DNA of 64,000 bases, from contig JAHLKF010000018.1 of NCBI GenBank assembly GCA_025558075.1, positions 124,001 to 188,000 on the forward strand, written 5' to 3'. Below the pieces are notes generated by a model that did no database searches, was not told the origin of the DNA, and was given only the letters and a program-made list of their open reading frames with translations. The stretch comes from Gaertneriomyces semiglobifer. Its lineage: Eukaryota > Chytridiomycota > Chytridiomycetes > Spizellomycetales > Spizellomycetaceae. The position numbers and the translations under genes were made by a program. This document shows, piece by piece, positions 54,892 to 64,000 of the stretch. Every line of letters starts with the position of its first letter. The stretch's first letter is position 1.

Positions 54892-56561
54892 ATGCCACGA
54901 CATTCATATCACAACTGGAACCTCATCGTTGGGGGTACTTTGGGGCGCTCCGTTCACAGATGCCCATTTCGTAGATCCTTAAACCAATTTTATCGCCGTG
55001 GTTTGACTGTTGGGTCCGAGCCAATCCAGGGCACCAAGAGTTCGTCACAGCATGTCTCGTCCAGAACTGAAAGTCTACCGGCTCCTCGTACAGCTAGTAG
55101 CCACATGCCGTCGGAAAGTCATGTGTGGTATTCTGGAAACAGAGTAGAAAAATACGCCACAATGGATATTACTCCAGTTACTTTGCAAGACCTTCTGCAG
55201 ATGGGAGAAACGCACGATTTGCAATCGAGTGCCCGATTTGCACATGAAGAACTACCAAAGCGAATGGCCAGACGTGTAAAAGGTGAACAGAACGAAAAGT
55301 TTGCTGCTTTATGGCTGAGGTTTAATGCCACAGGCTTCAGCTCTTCAGAATCTGCCCTTCATTGTCGGGGTGAATCCTTGGATAAAAAGCGTATATCAAC
55401 TCTACTACGATTCTTTTGAAAAGCTTCTATCCCTGCCAGTACCTGTAAATGACAAAACGCAACAAATATTTACGGATGAGTTACGCCCACTGGTTCAAGC
55501 GCATCAAGAAGTTATCCCTAAACTTGCAAAAGGTGAGAATCATACCTGTATAGAGTCTTGTCAGCCATTGCTGACTTGCTCTTAGGTTTTAAGGAATGTA
55601 TTAAATATATGAGCAAGGAGAGCGCGACGGAATTTCTCAATCATATGATCCACGCCCGAATAGGCATCCGAGGTAAAAGAAACGTTGCCAGCAAGTTAAA
55701 GGCCGACGTGAACTCATTACCGTACGACAGTGATTGCTGAGCATCATCTGTCGTTGCACACCCGATCACCAAACTACCTCGGCGTAGTGAACACTCGATT
55801 GTCCCCAGCGCACCTGATCACATCTGTAGCCAAACATGCTAGAGATTTGTGCGAGCTAAATTACGGAGTCTGTCCGGAATTTGACCTTGTCGGCCACACA
55901 GATACCGTCATGCCGTACATTGGCGTGCACCTGGAGTACATCTTCATGGAGTTGATAAAAAACGCGATGCGTGCAACAGTAGAGTACTCCCAACGCACAG
56001 GGCGCATTGACCATCCAGCCGTTGAGATTGCTATATGCAAGAGCCCAGAAGAGGTTGTGATTAGAATTCGGGACCAAGGCGGCGGTGTCAACAGTAAAGG
56101 TGCGGTCTCAGACCCACGCCTGTTCCTCTAATCTAATGGTGGCAGCATTCTTACACCTCACGAATCGTGCACCAGATTTGCCTCACATATGGGACTACAG
56201 CTTCACTACCGTGCCAAAGTACGATGATTCAGAGGGCATATTTGCCACTCAATCCAGAATTGATATGCAAACTGGAGTTGGCGGTCCGATGGCTGGTGTG
56301 TTCCACTGAATCGCCATCGCTCCTTGCGAATATTGCTAACAGTAGCGAAACAGGACTTGGATTCGGGCTGCCCATGTCGCGGATCTATGGTAAGCGAATA
56401 TCTATCATCCTGCATACACAGTAGATTTCCAGCTGACGTCAATTTAAGCGAGGTATTTCGGTGGCAGCTTGGAGGTGCGATCAGTTACTGGACATGGCTG
56501 CGATGTATTCCTGCGGGTTCCTAACATACTGGGCGCTACCAAGCACATTATTAAAGACTAA
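54892..56561 (+). CDS. Mitochondrial PDK/BCKDK-type protein kinase
   Basis: Phosphorylates and inactivates pyruvate or branched-chain 2-oxoacid dehydrogenase E1 in the matrix. It is a GHKL-fold kinase. Seven exons (54892-55282, 55320-55532, 55586-55672, 55731-56093, 56176-56295, 56354-56389, 56449-56561) give 440 residues. The first ~75 residues are basic and Ser-rich, as for a matrix presequence. The N-terminal helical bundle has ITPVTLQDLLQMG, HEELPKRMARRV and LQNLPFIVGVNPWI. The ATP site has the N box ELIKNAMRATVEYS, G1 RIRDQGGG, WDYSFTTVP and G2 AGLGFGLPMSRIYARYFGG. The C-terminus lacks an obvious DW motif. PDK or BCKDK specificity cannot be told. The exon 4/5 join is slightly uncertain. 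Confidence 0.9.
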
Positions 56562-56707
56562 CCGCTATGTATCTAGTCGGCTGCTACTATCAAATACGGA
56601 ATCGTGACACCTACTGATCAACTCTATTTTTGGTTATCATGGAGTGCCCACTGAGGGGGTGCAGAAATAGTTAGGATAGGATAATATCAGCAGGCCAGCG
56701 CACCCAC

Positions 56708-59700
56708 TCACTTCTCGTCCTTCGAGACTCTCCAATAATAATCCGCATATTCTCCTCTGCCCATCATTTGAACAAACTCTTCGTCATGAGTGATCACAAT
56801 GAGTTGGAAGTTGCTCTGTTGGCGCCTGATCGCGATGATGCTAGGGATACAGCTCGTTAATTCTAGTTTGTGAACTCATCATGTCACTCGCCGCGTACTT
56901 TGATAATGATTGTGCTAAACTCTCGATATTCTCACGATCCAAATTTGTTGTAGGTTCGTCCAGAGCTAATATGCCACAGTTTAGGCCAAATGTCTCCGCA
57001 AGCGCTAGCCGTATGATCAGTGAAGCCAGAACTTTTTGCCCAGCGCTGCAGCGACCTCGCATATCAAGGGCTGTTTCACTCTTGATCATCACTACCCTGT
57101 AATTATATTGGCGGTTTCCCTTCGCATCGTCATTGTCTGACCGAATCTCAATGGTATCGATATCAGCACCCTGATAAGTATTCACCCATATCTCCCGGAT
57201 AATCTTATTGATTTCCTCCATCTTCAAGGAATGATATTTCATGATAGCAGTATCAAGTGCTTTGGCGTACTTCTCCAGATCACTGCTCGCCATCTCTTCC
57301 GTCTTCAGTTCGATGAGGTGTCGCTGATAGTCCAAATCAATGTCCTTGTAGTCATTTCGAAGCTCTCGCTCTAAACGACGAACTTGCTCTTGCATTTGCT
57401 TGGATTCACCAACTAGACCAGCACGCTACAGAAGCCATTTCTAAGCCCTTCGGAAGGAGACCGATGGGCAGGAAAGGAAACTCACCTCGCCAATGAGATG
57501 CTCATGTCGTGCTTTAAGACGGTTGTACTGGGAAATGATGGAGGCAGAGTCAAAAGCGGCACCGTCCTTTTCAAGTCGTTGAATATTCTCCTCTAAGGCT
57601 CGCAGGTCGCGCTGTTTCTGTCGGAAGCGCATGTTGTCGTCAATTTGCCGTCGCAAAGAAGCGACTCCAGCGCTCTGCTGCTTAATCTTTTGGATTCCAG
57701 CTGACTTCTCTGCAATAGCCGCTTTTATACTCTCCACTCTGGAGCGTACTGATCGAAGGTTTTTCTCACAGTCAGCAAGTTGCTGCGGACCACCTTGCTC
57801 GATAAATCTACGGCGAGATGTTGAGAGCTATTACTACCGCGGCCACCGCGGCAATTTCATACCTCTGCATGTCAGTATTGATACCAATTAGCCTGTCCAA
57901 TGATTGTTGTAGAGAAGCGATGCGACCTGTATGGTTTGCTTCGTCCGCAGATATAGTGCTCCGGTAATTCAAAAGTTGGGATTCTTTCTCTTCAATCGCC
58001 GGTTTGAGAGTATCCATTTGCCTCTGTGCGTCCTTCAAACCATGTCCATGCGTTAACCAGTCGTCTAAAAGGTCGATCGTTGAATAACATCTTACCCGGA
58101 TCTCTATTTGCAACTGCTCTATTTCTTCGGTGGTTTCATCAATCGAGTTCTGCAGTTTTTCCCGTTCATGCAGTTGAAATTGAACACGCTGCATTTCTTC
58201 TCGACCATCGCGTACGCTGTTTTGACGGCTCTGGACTTCTTGTTGTTTGAGCCGCTGTTCTGTAGTCAGTCGCTCTATGTGACGCCTGATGGTTTTACTG
58301 CGGAGAGAATTATGCAAGGATCTGAAGACGAGCTACAACGGCCACTATACCATTCGTTCTGTAAATCATCATTCTCTTGTTGCACATCTCCCATTGTCCT
58401 GGTCGACCCCGAGTCCTTTAGTTCTAGCTCAAGACGGTCAACCTCGAGCCTGAGCTGAGTCACGTCTCTTTGAAGGTCGCTGAGATCTTTGGCTTTCTGT
58501 CGCAGCTGGGTCACGCCTTGTGCCTCCAGTTTCAGCACAGCAAGCTCAGACTCCAGATCTTCAACCTCTCCAGCTATAGACTCCCTTTGTCGATTGAACT
58601 CTTCCAGCTCCTTGTTCAACTCCGCGACATCAACCGTTTGAAGCCTCTCCGCGTCTTCCCATGTAGTTCTCAAACTGTACAGCGTGTCTCGCTTACGTTC
58701 CGCGGAAAGAACCTCTGCCTGGTAGGCCCGCGTAGCTTGAGGAATCCTGTCGATGATTGTTTGCAGTTTCTGAAAGAAATTCTCAATATCTGTACCCGGA
58801 AATCCCCGTTCGCACAATGGACAACACTGGTTTGTTTCAGACTTTTTCAAAAATTTCTTGTATGTGGATTCAGCACTCCGCATGCTGGACAACTCATCCC
58901 GTTTTAGAACAACCAGCTGCTCAGCTTCGGCTAACGCGGTAGGGAAGTCAGCCTCTCCAATTTCACCCCGCACTCGTTGCAAGCTGAGGTTCAGAGTCTC
59001 GGCTTTCTTGGAAAGGTTATCCCGCACAAAGGCTAGTTTTGCATCAACAGTAGATAGCTCGCGATTCTTATCCAACAAGCGATTTTCTACGGATTTAAGA
59101 GCCTTATGCTTTGCATCCCACGCACAATCCACATCTCTCTCCAGTGTTTGGGTAGAAAGTGTCCTACCCAACACATCCTTGAATGCACCCTCAATTTCAG
59201 CCAAAGCCGCAGCTAGCGCAGAGGTCTTTTTTTCCAAGTCCACCTTTTTCAGCGACAATCGAGCGCGAGTGTCAGCTTGCATGTTCAACATTGCCATTTC
59301 ATCAGACACAGCGGTAGCCTTGTATTCTTGATCCTGGAGCTCTTGCTTCAACTTTCTGATTTTCGCTTCATAATCACGTTCCTCGAGGTCGTTGCGCGCC
59401 TTATCAAGAGCCAACTCATCTTCGGCTAGCCGGCGGTTTAGCGCATCAATGTCGGCTTGTGTACTTTGAATGTGATATAACTGTTGTGTATATTGTTCAA
59501 TTTTGCTGCGCTTGACATCGATTTGCCGCTGGGATATCTTCTTGGCTTCTGCATGAGATGAATGCTTTGTTCTTAATGATTGAATTTCGCTCATTATCCG
59601 ATTCTCGTATTCTTTCGCTTTTGCTTTACGTTCAGTTGCGCTATCTTGCTGCTCCTTGAGCATCTTTCGGAGTTTGTCCACAAACTGGTTCACTGCAGCT

Positions 59701-61329
59701 TGCGTAACCGGCGAGTTGCCAAGTCCAACAGTATTGAACTGAGTGCTTAGTTCATTGATTATACCCTGCCTATCAACAAAACGCCGGTCCTGAGCGGCTG
59801 CTTCAGCTTGTAGCCGGCCTTGCATTGTCAATGCATCAGTGTGTTCCTCTTGTATTGCGCTCAATTCTAAGGTCAAGCTCGCAATTTGCCTTTCGAAATC
59901 TTGCAATTCCCTCTCTTTTGTCACCAGCGATTCTTCGTACTCACTCAAAAGGCTAATGAGTTCTTCGTCCGACTCTGCACATAAGAATTAGAATTACACT
60001 TCTGCCTGCAAAAGCACCAAAGACGAAGCCTACGGACCCTCGTACTCCTGCATATTCTCAGCCAATTCACGAATACTCCGTTGGATCATGTCGTGCTCAA
60101 GTTTTGCTTGCTCAATGCGATTCTTGAGTCTATGGAACTGATCCTTCTTCTCAACCAAGGCCTCCATATCTTTGAAAACCACGTCGATTTCCCCTCCGTC
60201 GAGTGCGGTGACGCGTTGTTGAGCAAGCACCAGCTTGCCTTGAATTTGGGCCAACGTGTCTCTAACTCGTTCCGCTTTGCCTTTGTTAGATTTGAGGTGT
60301 TCCACATTATTCTGTGTGACCTTCAGCTGAAGCGCCTGCTCCTTCCTTAACGCTTTAATGTTGTCAAGAGCTTTGGTATATCTATGAAAGTGTTCAGTTT
60401 CAGAAGCAGAATGACAAAATATTCGTTTCAGCCAGGTTCTCTCACCTAGTAGAAGCAAAGATCTCGTCAAACTTTCGTTTCAGGTTAGACGGCTCAGATA
60501 GTGGCCTGAAATAAGAGCCTGTGATCAGAGGTCTAAACCTTAGTCGCATCAATGCGGCATCAGCGGTCATCCTACCAATATGATTCCTCTTGATGGCAAA
60601 ATATTACATTCTCAAGAATCGGTTTCGAGACTCCTAATTGCAAAGGTAATTCTGCATCCAATTCCGCACATTTCGTACTCAGGCTGTGTGCCTGGAGATG
60701 CCCAAATGAAAGAATTAGTAACAAACACAGAAAGCGAAGAAGTCAATGACGGTACTTCTCCAGTCTCCGGATCTGTGGTTGACAGCAGACTTTCCAGCGT
60801 TTTGAACGTCAGCGAAGCCTTCTTTTGGGTTGCGGACATAGACCTTGTGCAGACCATCTCGCGACCGTTAACATTCTTGAAGCGAAGTTTAATTTGAGCT
60901 TTGACTTCCGTCTCGTGCGCTAACTAGAGGGTGGCAACGAGAGTCAGGTTTTGAGGATCTGAGGAGGGGGCCCACTGCGCCCACCTTAGGATCATGAATA
61001 AAAACTCCGTTGCGCCCATTTGGAGGAAGGTCGCCAGTGGTTGCATACTTGAGGCATTCTATAATGGTCTGCACCAACCAATCACGGTCACAACAGCTGG
61101 CCGGACACCGCAGCACCTCAATGGACCTCACCGTCTTGCCGGCCCCATTGTGCCCAACAATCAGCGTCAGCGGATTATAGAATTCGATAACATTAGTTCC
61201 ATTGGGATCAAAAGAACGGACACCTCTGCGTTGATTGCAATTAATACGTTATGCATCCGTTCAAATTGCCAAAACATCTAGACATGACGGAAATACTTGC
61301 CTGATTAATAGCTTATCTATCTGCGACAT
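56708..61329 (-). CDS. RAD50: DNA repair protein RAD50
   Basis: ABC-type ATPase of the MRE11-RAD50-NBS1 complex, which senses and tethers double-strand breaks. It starts at ATG 61329 and ends at TGA 56708; I estimate 1,290 residues over more than ten exons. The N-lobe reads [17 protein letters not shown] with Walker [27 protein letters not shown] is the Q-loop region, formed across a splice. Long coiled coils follow. The zinc hook is [11 protein letters not shown] (CXXC). The C-lobe has the signature [20 protein letters not shown], Walker [13 protein letters not shown] and, in the last exon, [17 protein letters not shown]. The first intron (61300-61226) is GC-AG. All catalytic elements are intact. 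It converges on the PDK-type kinase gene with 146 bp between stops. Confidence 0.96.
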
Positions 61330-61699
61330 GACGGACAGATTGCACCGCTAGGGCGACGCTACCTAAACAGCGAGTGCCAAACTATATCTCTGCTTCAGTC
61401 AAGTAACCACTAATTTACTTGCCCCCTTCATGTCAGCGGGAGGTGTTGCAAATCCCCTCCCACCGGTGGCTGTGCATTACATATTCACAGACGCGCTTTT
61501 CGCGACCCATTCGGACACGCAAAAACCTTAATGACTTTGATTAAGGTGCTATGCTAAATCTGATATAGTCCAGTTCTACTATCCGCAATCCAGCTCCGCT
61601 GGTGTGGACTCCTTTCCGGAGAAGTCATATTCTACCTCACATCTACCTTGCGTCGTTCTTGCGGGCGACGATTCCCTTACCGTTCTTGTACTTATACAA
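61330..61699. other. Spacer between RAD50 and the ARF-like gene
   Basis: 370 bp between same-strand genes, holding the RAD50 promoter. No recognised elements. Confidence 0.45.
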
Positions 61700-62939
61700 C
61701 TATCGACTCTGAGATGACGGGTCGCGGGAACGTACAACGTCCTTTTCGACAACATTGGGCAGTGGCTTTATGTCTGGAGGCACAAAGCTGCTTCTTGAAA
61801 CAGAACTCATATAGATGGTCTCCTTCTTGTAATACTGGAGCGGGAGGTTACCGTCCGCTAAGAACGGATTCATAGCCAGTACCAAGTGAAATGATTTGGG
61901 CTCTTGAGGTGTCGTCTAGTGCACAGATATCAAGCTAAGCGCATCAGTTCTCGAACAATTGGAACTTACTTTTATGGCCCAGTCCATCATTTGAATCCAA
62001 AAGTACGTTAGGGTGATGCTGAATGTTTTTCCGGTCGTCCTTGAACTGTTTCGAATGAAATTTTCAATGCGCGAGAAAATCATATCCTTTCCTTTCCGTC
62101 GGCCATACGTCGTAAGATAGATGTAGGCTATCCGAAGGTGCGCGTAGTGGTCCCAGTATGGCAAAGTAAAATCCTCCAGCTGGTTAATGAACGTATCGTC
62201 GGCCTCATCTTGCCTCTTCAGCCAAGAGTCAATTTTGGAAGTAGTAGACGGCAACAAAGGTTGATCGCCCGACAGGCCAGCCTTTTGATTCAAAACGCCT
62301 CCCAACCAGTGAAAGGCATTTTGAAGGCCTTCGCTTGTGAACGCTGACACGGGAAATATAGTGAACACCCGTCCTTTGGCAATGTCCTTGACTGAATCAA
62401 GCACATCTGCAAGTGACATTGTTGCCGGCATGTCGGATTTGTTTCCTAGCCTGTGATATACAAGTTCTTCAGGAGAGGCAGTGAAGATTCCAGAAATTAC
62501 TCAAATCTTACAAAAGCACAGGAACGTCTGGAAGTGCCGTCATCAACATCGTTAAATATTCAACTGCTTCGGCAAGGCGTGCCCGATCGGTCAAGTCCAC
62601 AACAAAGATCAAAGCCGAGGTTCCATCAAAGTAATACCTCAAGAGGGGGCGCATTTGGTCGCACCCTCCCACATCCCAGATCATTAGCTTGGTCTGTCCG
62701 GCTTTGCAAGTCTCGACATTGAAACCAATCGTTGGAATGGTACAATGAACGTCCCTGTACTAGAGTTGGCGGTCAAGATCACATCGTATGATCCACTACA
62801 TCTTGAAAGGGCATACCCCTGCTACACGAAGCAGAATCGCAGTTTTGCCACTGTTATCAAGTCCCAGCATTAACGCTCTACGGGACTCCTCACCAAGGGC
62901 CGGGAACCATCGCTTCAAAAGCTGTCTGATAGCGCTCAT
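61700..62939 (-). CDS. ARF-family GTPase with extra C-terminal domain
   Basis: Four exons (62939-62826, 62759-62512, 62450-61970, 61915-61700) give 352 residues, about twice an ordinary ARF. Residues 1-185 are an ARF/SAR G domain: P loop GLDNSGKT, switch I TIPTIGFNVET, switch II WDVGGCDQMRPLLRYYF, LLGNKSDM and the SAF-type VSAFTSEGL. In ARFs the switch II glutamine follows DVGG. Here it is Cys. No N-terminal Gly2, so no myristoylation. Residues ~205-352 form a helical extension with FTLPYWDHYAHLRIAYIYL, FSITLTYFWIQMMDWAI, NPFLADGNLPLQYYKKE and VPPDIKPLP. I recall similar stand-alone sequences in other proteins but cannot name the domain. It shares a 149-bp divergent promoter with TAN1. Confidence 0.85.
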
Positions 62940-63088
62940 TAGGACTAGACGCTGTGGTATGTGTCAAATGTTTGCAAGCAACCCTTTTAAAATAATACAG
63001 CCCACCGTCGCGGTGAATCTGGTATTTATTTTTGCCCAGCCTGCAAAAGTAAACCACCAACAAATAACACCGCCTATTACTAGCAGTC

Positions 63089-64000
63089 ATGGCGAGCAAA
63101 AAGGCCACCAAGCGGAAAATAATGAAGAGCATGTATAACCAGGTGATTTATGATTGCACAAGGTCAATCGAGATTGTGCTTATGATGTGCATATTCCAAT
63201 GAGCCAGAGCGGTAGGAATCAGGTGGACCCTGGAATGCAAGGTATCCTGGTATTTTGCACAATGAACAAAGAAAAGCTCGCTGTAGCCGAACTAAGAAAT
63301 TGGTTTACGGATGTGTGTAAGTGCAATACCCATACCACTTCAAAGCCCCTCTTGACTGCAATCCTGCATAGTTTGTTGATGACACACCTGCCAAGGAGGA
63401 GTCAGATTCTGCTGACGATATTGAAGACTCACTTGAAAAAGAGTTGAAGGGGCTGAAAACGAGTCGCAGCGAACGGAAAGAGCAGTTCATGTGGTGTAAA
63501 ACGGACATGGATTGCATCGTCTTCTTACAGGTACCGAAAGCAAATTTCGCTGATGACATTGCCATTGGGCGGCCTTTCATTCTTCCTATTACAGACCCAG
63601 TCTCCACTTGCGCCGGCTGATTTTGTCTACAAAGTCCTATCGGATCTCGATCGCAATAAAGTCAAGAAAACCCGGTAGGGCGTGCCATCCGTTTAGGCCA
63701 CAAAACGTCGTGAAGCTGAATTTCCTAAAGGTACACAATGAGGTTACATCCAGTCGAGCGTACCTGTCGGGCATTCATGGATGATATAAAGGACTTGGCA
63801 AAGAAGATATGTTCTCCGCATTTTCATGTTGAAAATCAAGCCCCTAGAAAGGTCAGTTCTTTTGGTGGTAGGAAAGGCGGTATCAATGACTCAATTTGCT
63901 CATTGGAGAAATAATAGTGGGCTTGTGAGGCCAAAGTGCGATGGAATGATATTATTAAAAAGGACGAACTCATAAAGGAAATTGCAGACATTGTTGGCGG
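63089..64000 (+). CDS. TAN1: THUMP-domain tRNA acetylation adaptor, N-terminal part
   Basis: Adaptor for the NAT10/Kre33 acetyltransferase in making N4-acetylcytidine in tRNA (Ser/Leu). The 3' end is outside the window. Six exons are seen: 63089-63142, 63208-63312, 63372-63530, 63595-63674, 63731-63851 and 63918 to the edge. The N-terminus is a short basic helix MASKKATKRKIMKSMYNQ. GILVFCTMNKEKLAVAELRN starts the first ferredoxin-like half. DIEDSLEKELKGLK and CKTDMDCIVFLQT follow. The THUMP core is ADFVYKVLSDL, then RLHPVERTCRAF and KVRWNDIIKKDELIKEIADI, matching Tan1/THUMPD1. Only the last helix of the THUMP and the tail are missing. Confidence 0.9.

Noticed and set aside
1..64000. CRISPR arrays, operons, Shine-Dalgarno sites or prokaryotic mobile elements
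   Set aside because: The window is eukaryotic with spliceosomal introns throughout. The only regular repeats are degenerate tandem DNA, without spacer structure.
1..64000. tRNA, rRNA and snRNA genes
   Set aside because: I looked for B-box-like GGTTCGA motifs with matching stems in spacers and found none convincing. A covariance-model scan would be needed to exclude them.

Overview
The window is nuclear DNA from an intron-rich fungus. Nearly every gene I can resolve is split by short GT-AG introns (about 37 to 85 bases), often with GTAWGT donors and CTRAC-like branch sites. The proteins are fungal or opisthokont housekeeping types: TOR, PAN3, ISWI, RAD50, NUP93/NIC96, importin beta, eL28 and eL41. 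Intron density, short spacers and metazoan-like families (GUCD1, RBM26/27, eL28) suggest an early-diverging fungus, perhaps a chytrid. That placement is inference. Many apparent reading frames open on GTG or TTG and are not real starts, so I chose ATG starts and rebuilt the splicing by hand.

Layout. 1-5.2 kb: a partial membrane-protein gene (-), a universal stress protein (+) and ornithine decarboxylase (+) behind a long AUG-free leader. 5.2-13.4 kb: an IMPACT/YIH1 homologue (-), the ISWI remodeller (+), ADE4 (+) and the splicing factor CWC18/CCDC12 (-). 13.6-19.2 kb: a DUF599-like membrane protein (+), a mitochondrial protein carrying only an AIF C-terminal-like domain (-) and PAN3 (+). 19.6-21.1 kb: two ribosomal protein genes, eL41 and eL28 (-). 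21.7-30.1 kb: TOR kinase in 25 exons (+). 30.7-41.3 kb: an RBM26/27 homologue (+), NUP93/NIC96 (-) and importin beta (-).

41.7-46.5 kb is the accessory part. It holds a gene made of six EsV-1-7 cysteine repeats (C-X4-C-X16-C-X2-H), its decayed upstream repeat array, and then AT-rich repeat DNA with LTR-like duplications and a 133-bp tandem array.

46.5-64 kb: a secreted endopolyphosphatase-like metallophosphatase (-), a small Ser/Thr-rich gene (-), GUCD1 (-), a 947-residue protein I do not recognise (-), a mitochondrial PDK/BCKDK-type kinase (+), RAD50 (-), an ARF-type GTPase with an extra C-terminal domain and an altered switch II (-), and the start of TAN1/THUMPD1 (+).

The genes do not form an operon or pathway. 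Several are head-to-head across 150-530 bp (CWC18/DUF599, AIF-C/PAN3, eL28/TOR, ARF-like/TAN1), so shared promoters are likely. TOR, the ribosomal proteins, ADE4, ODC and importin beta are all growth-linked, but the neighbourhood looks like ordinary compact fungal gene order. The best candidates for something undescribed are the EsV-1-7 repeat gene, the stand-alone AIF C-terminal protein and the ARF-like GTPase.
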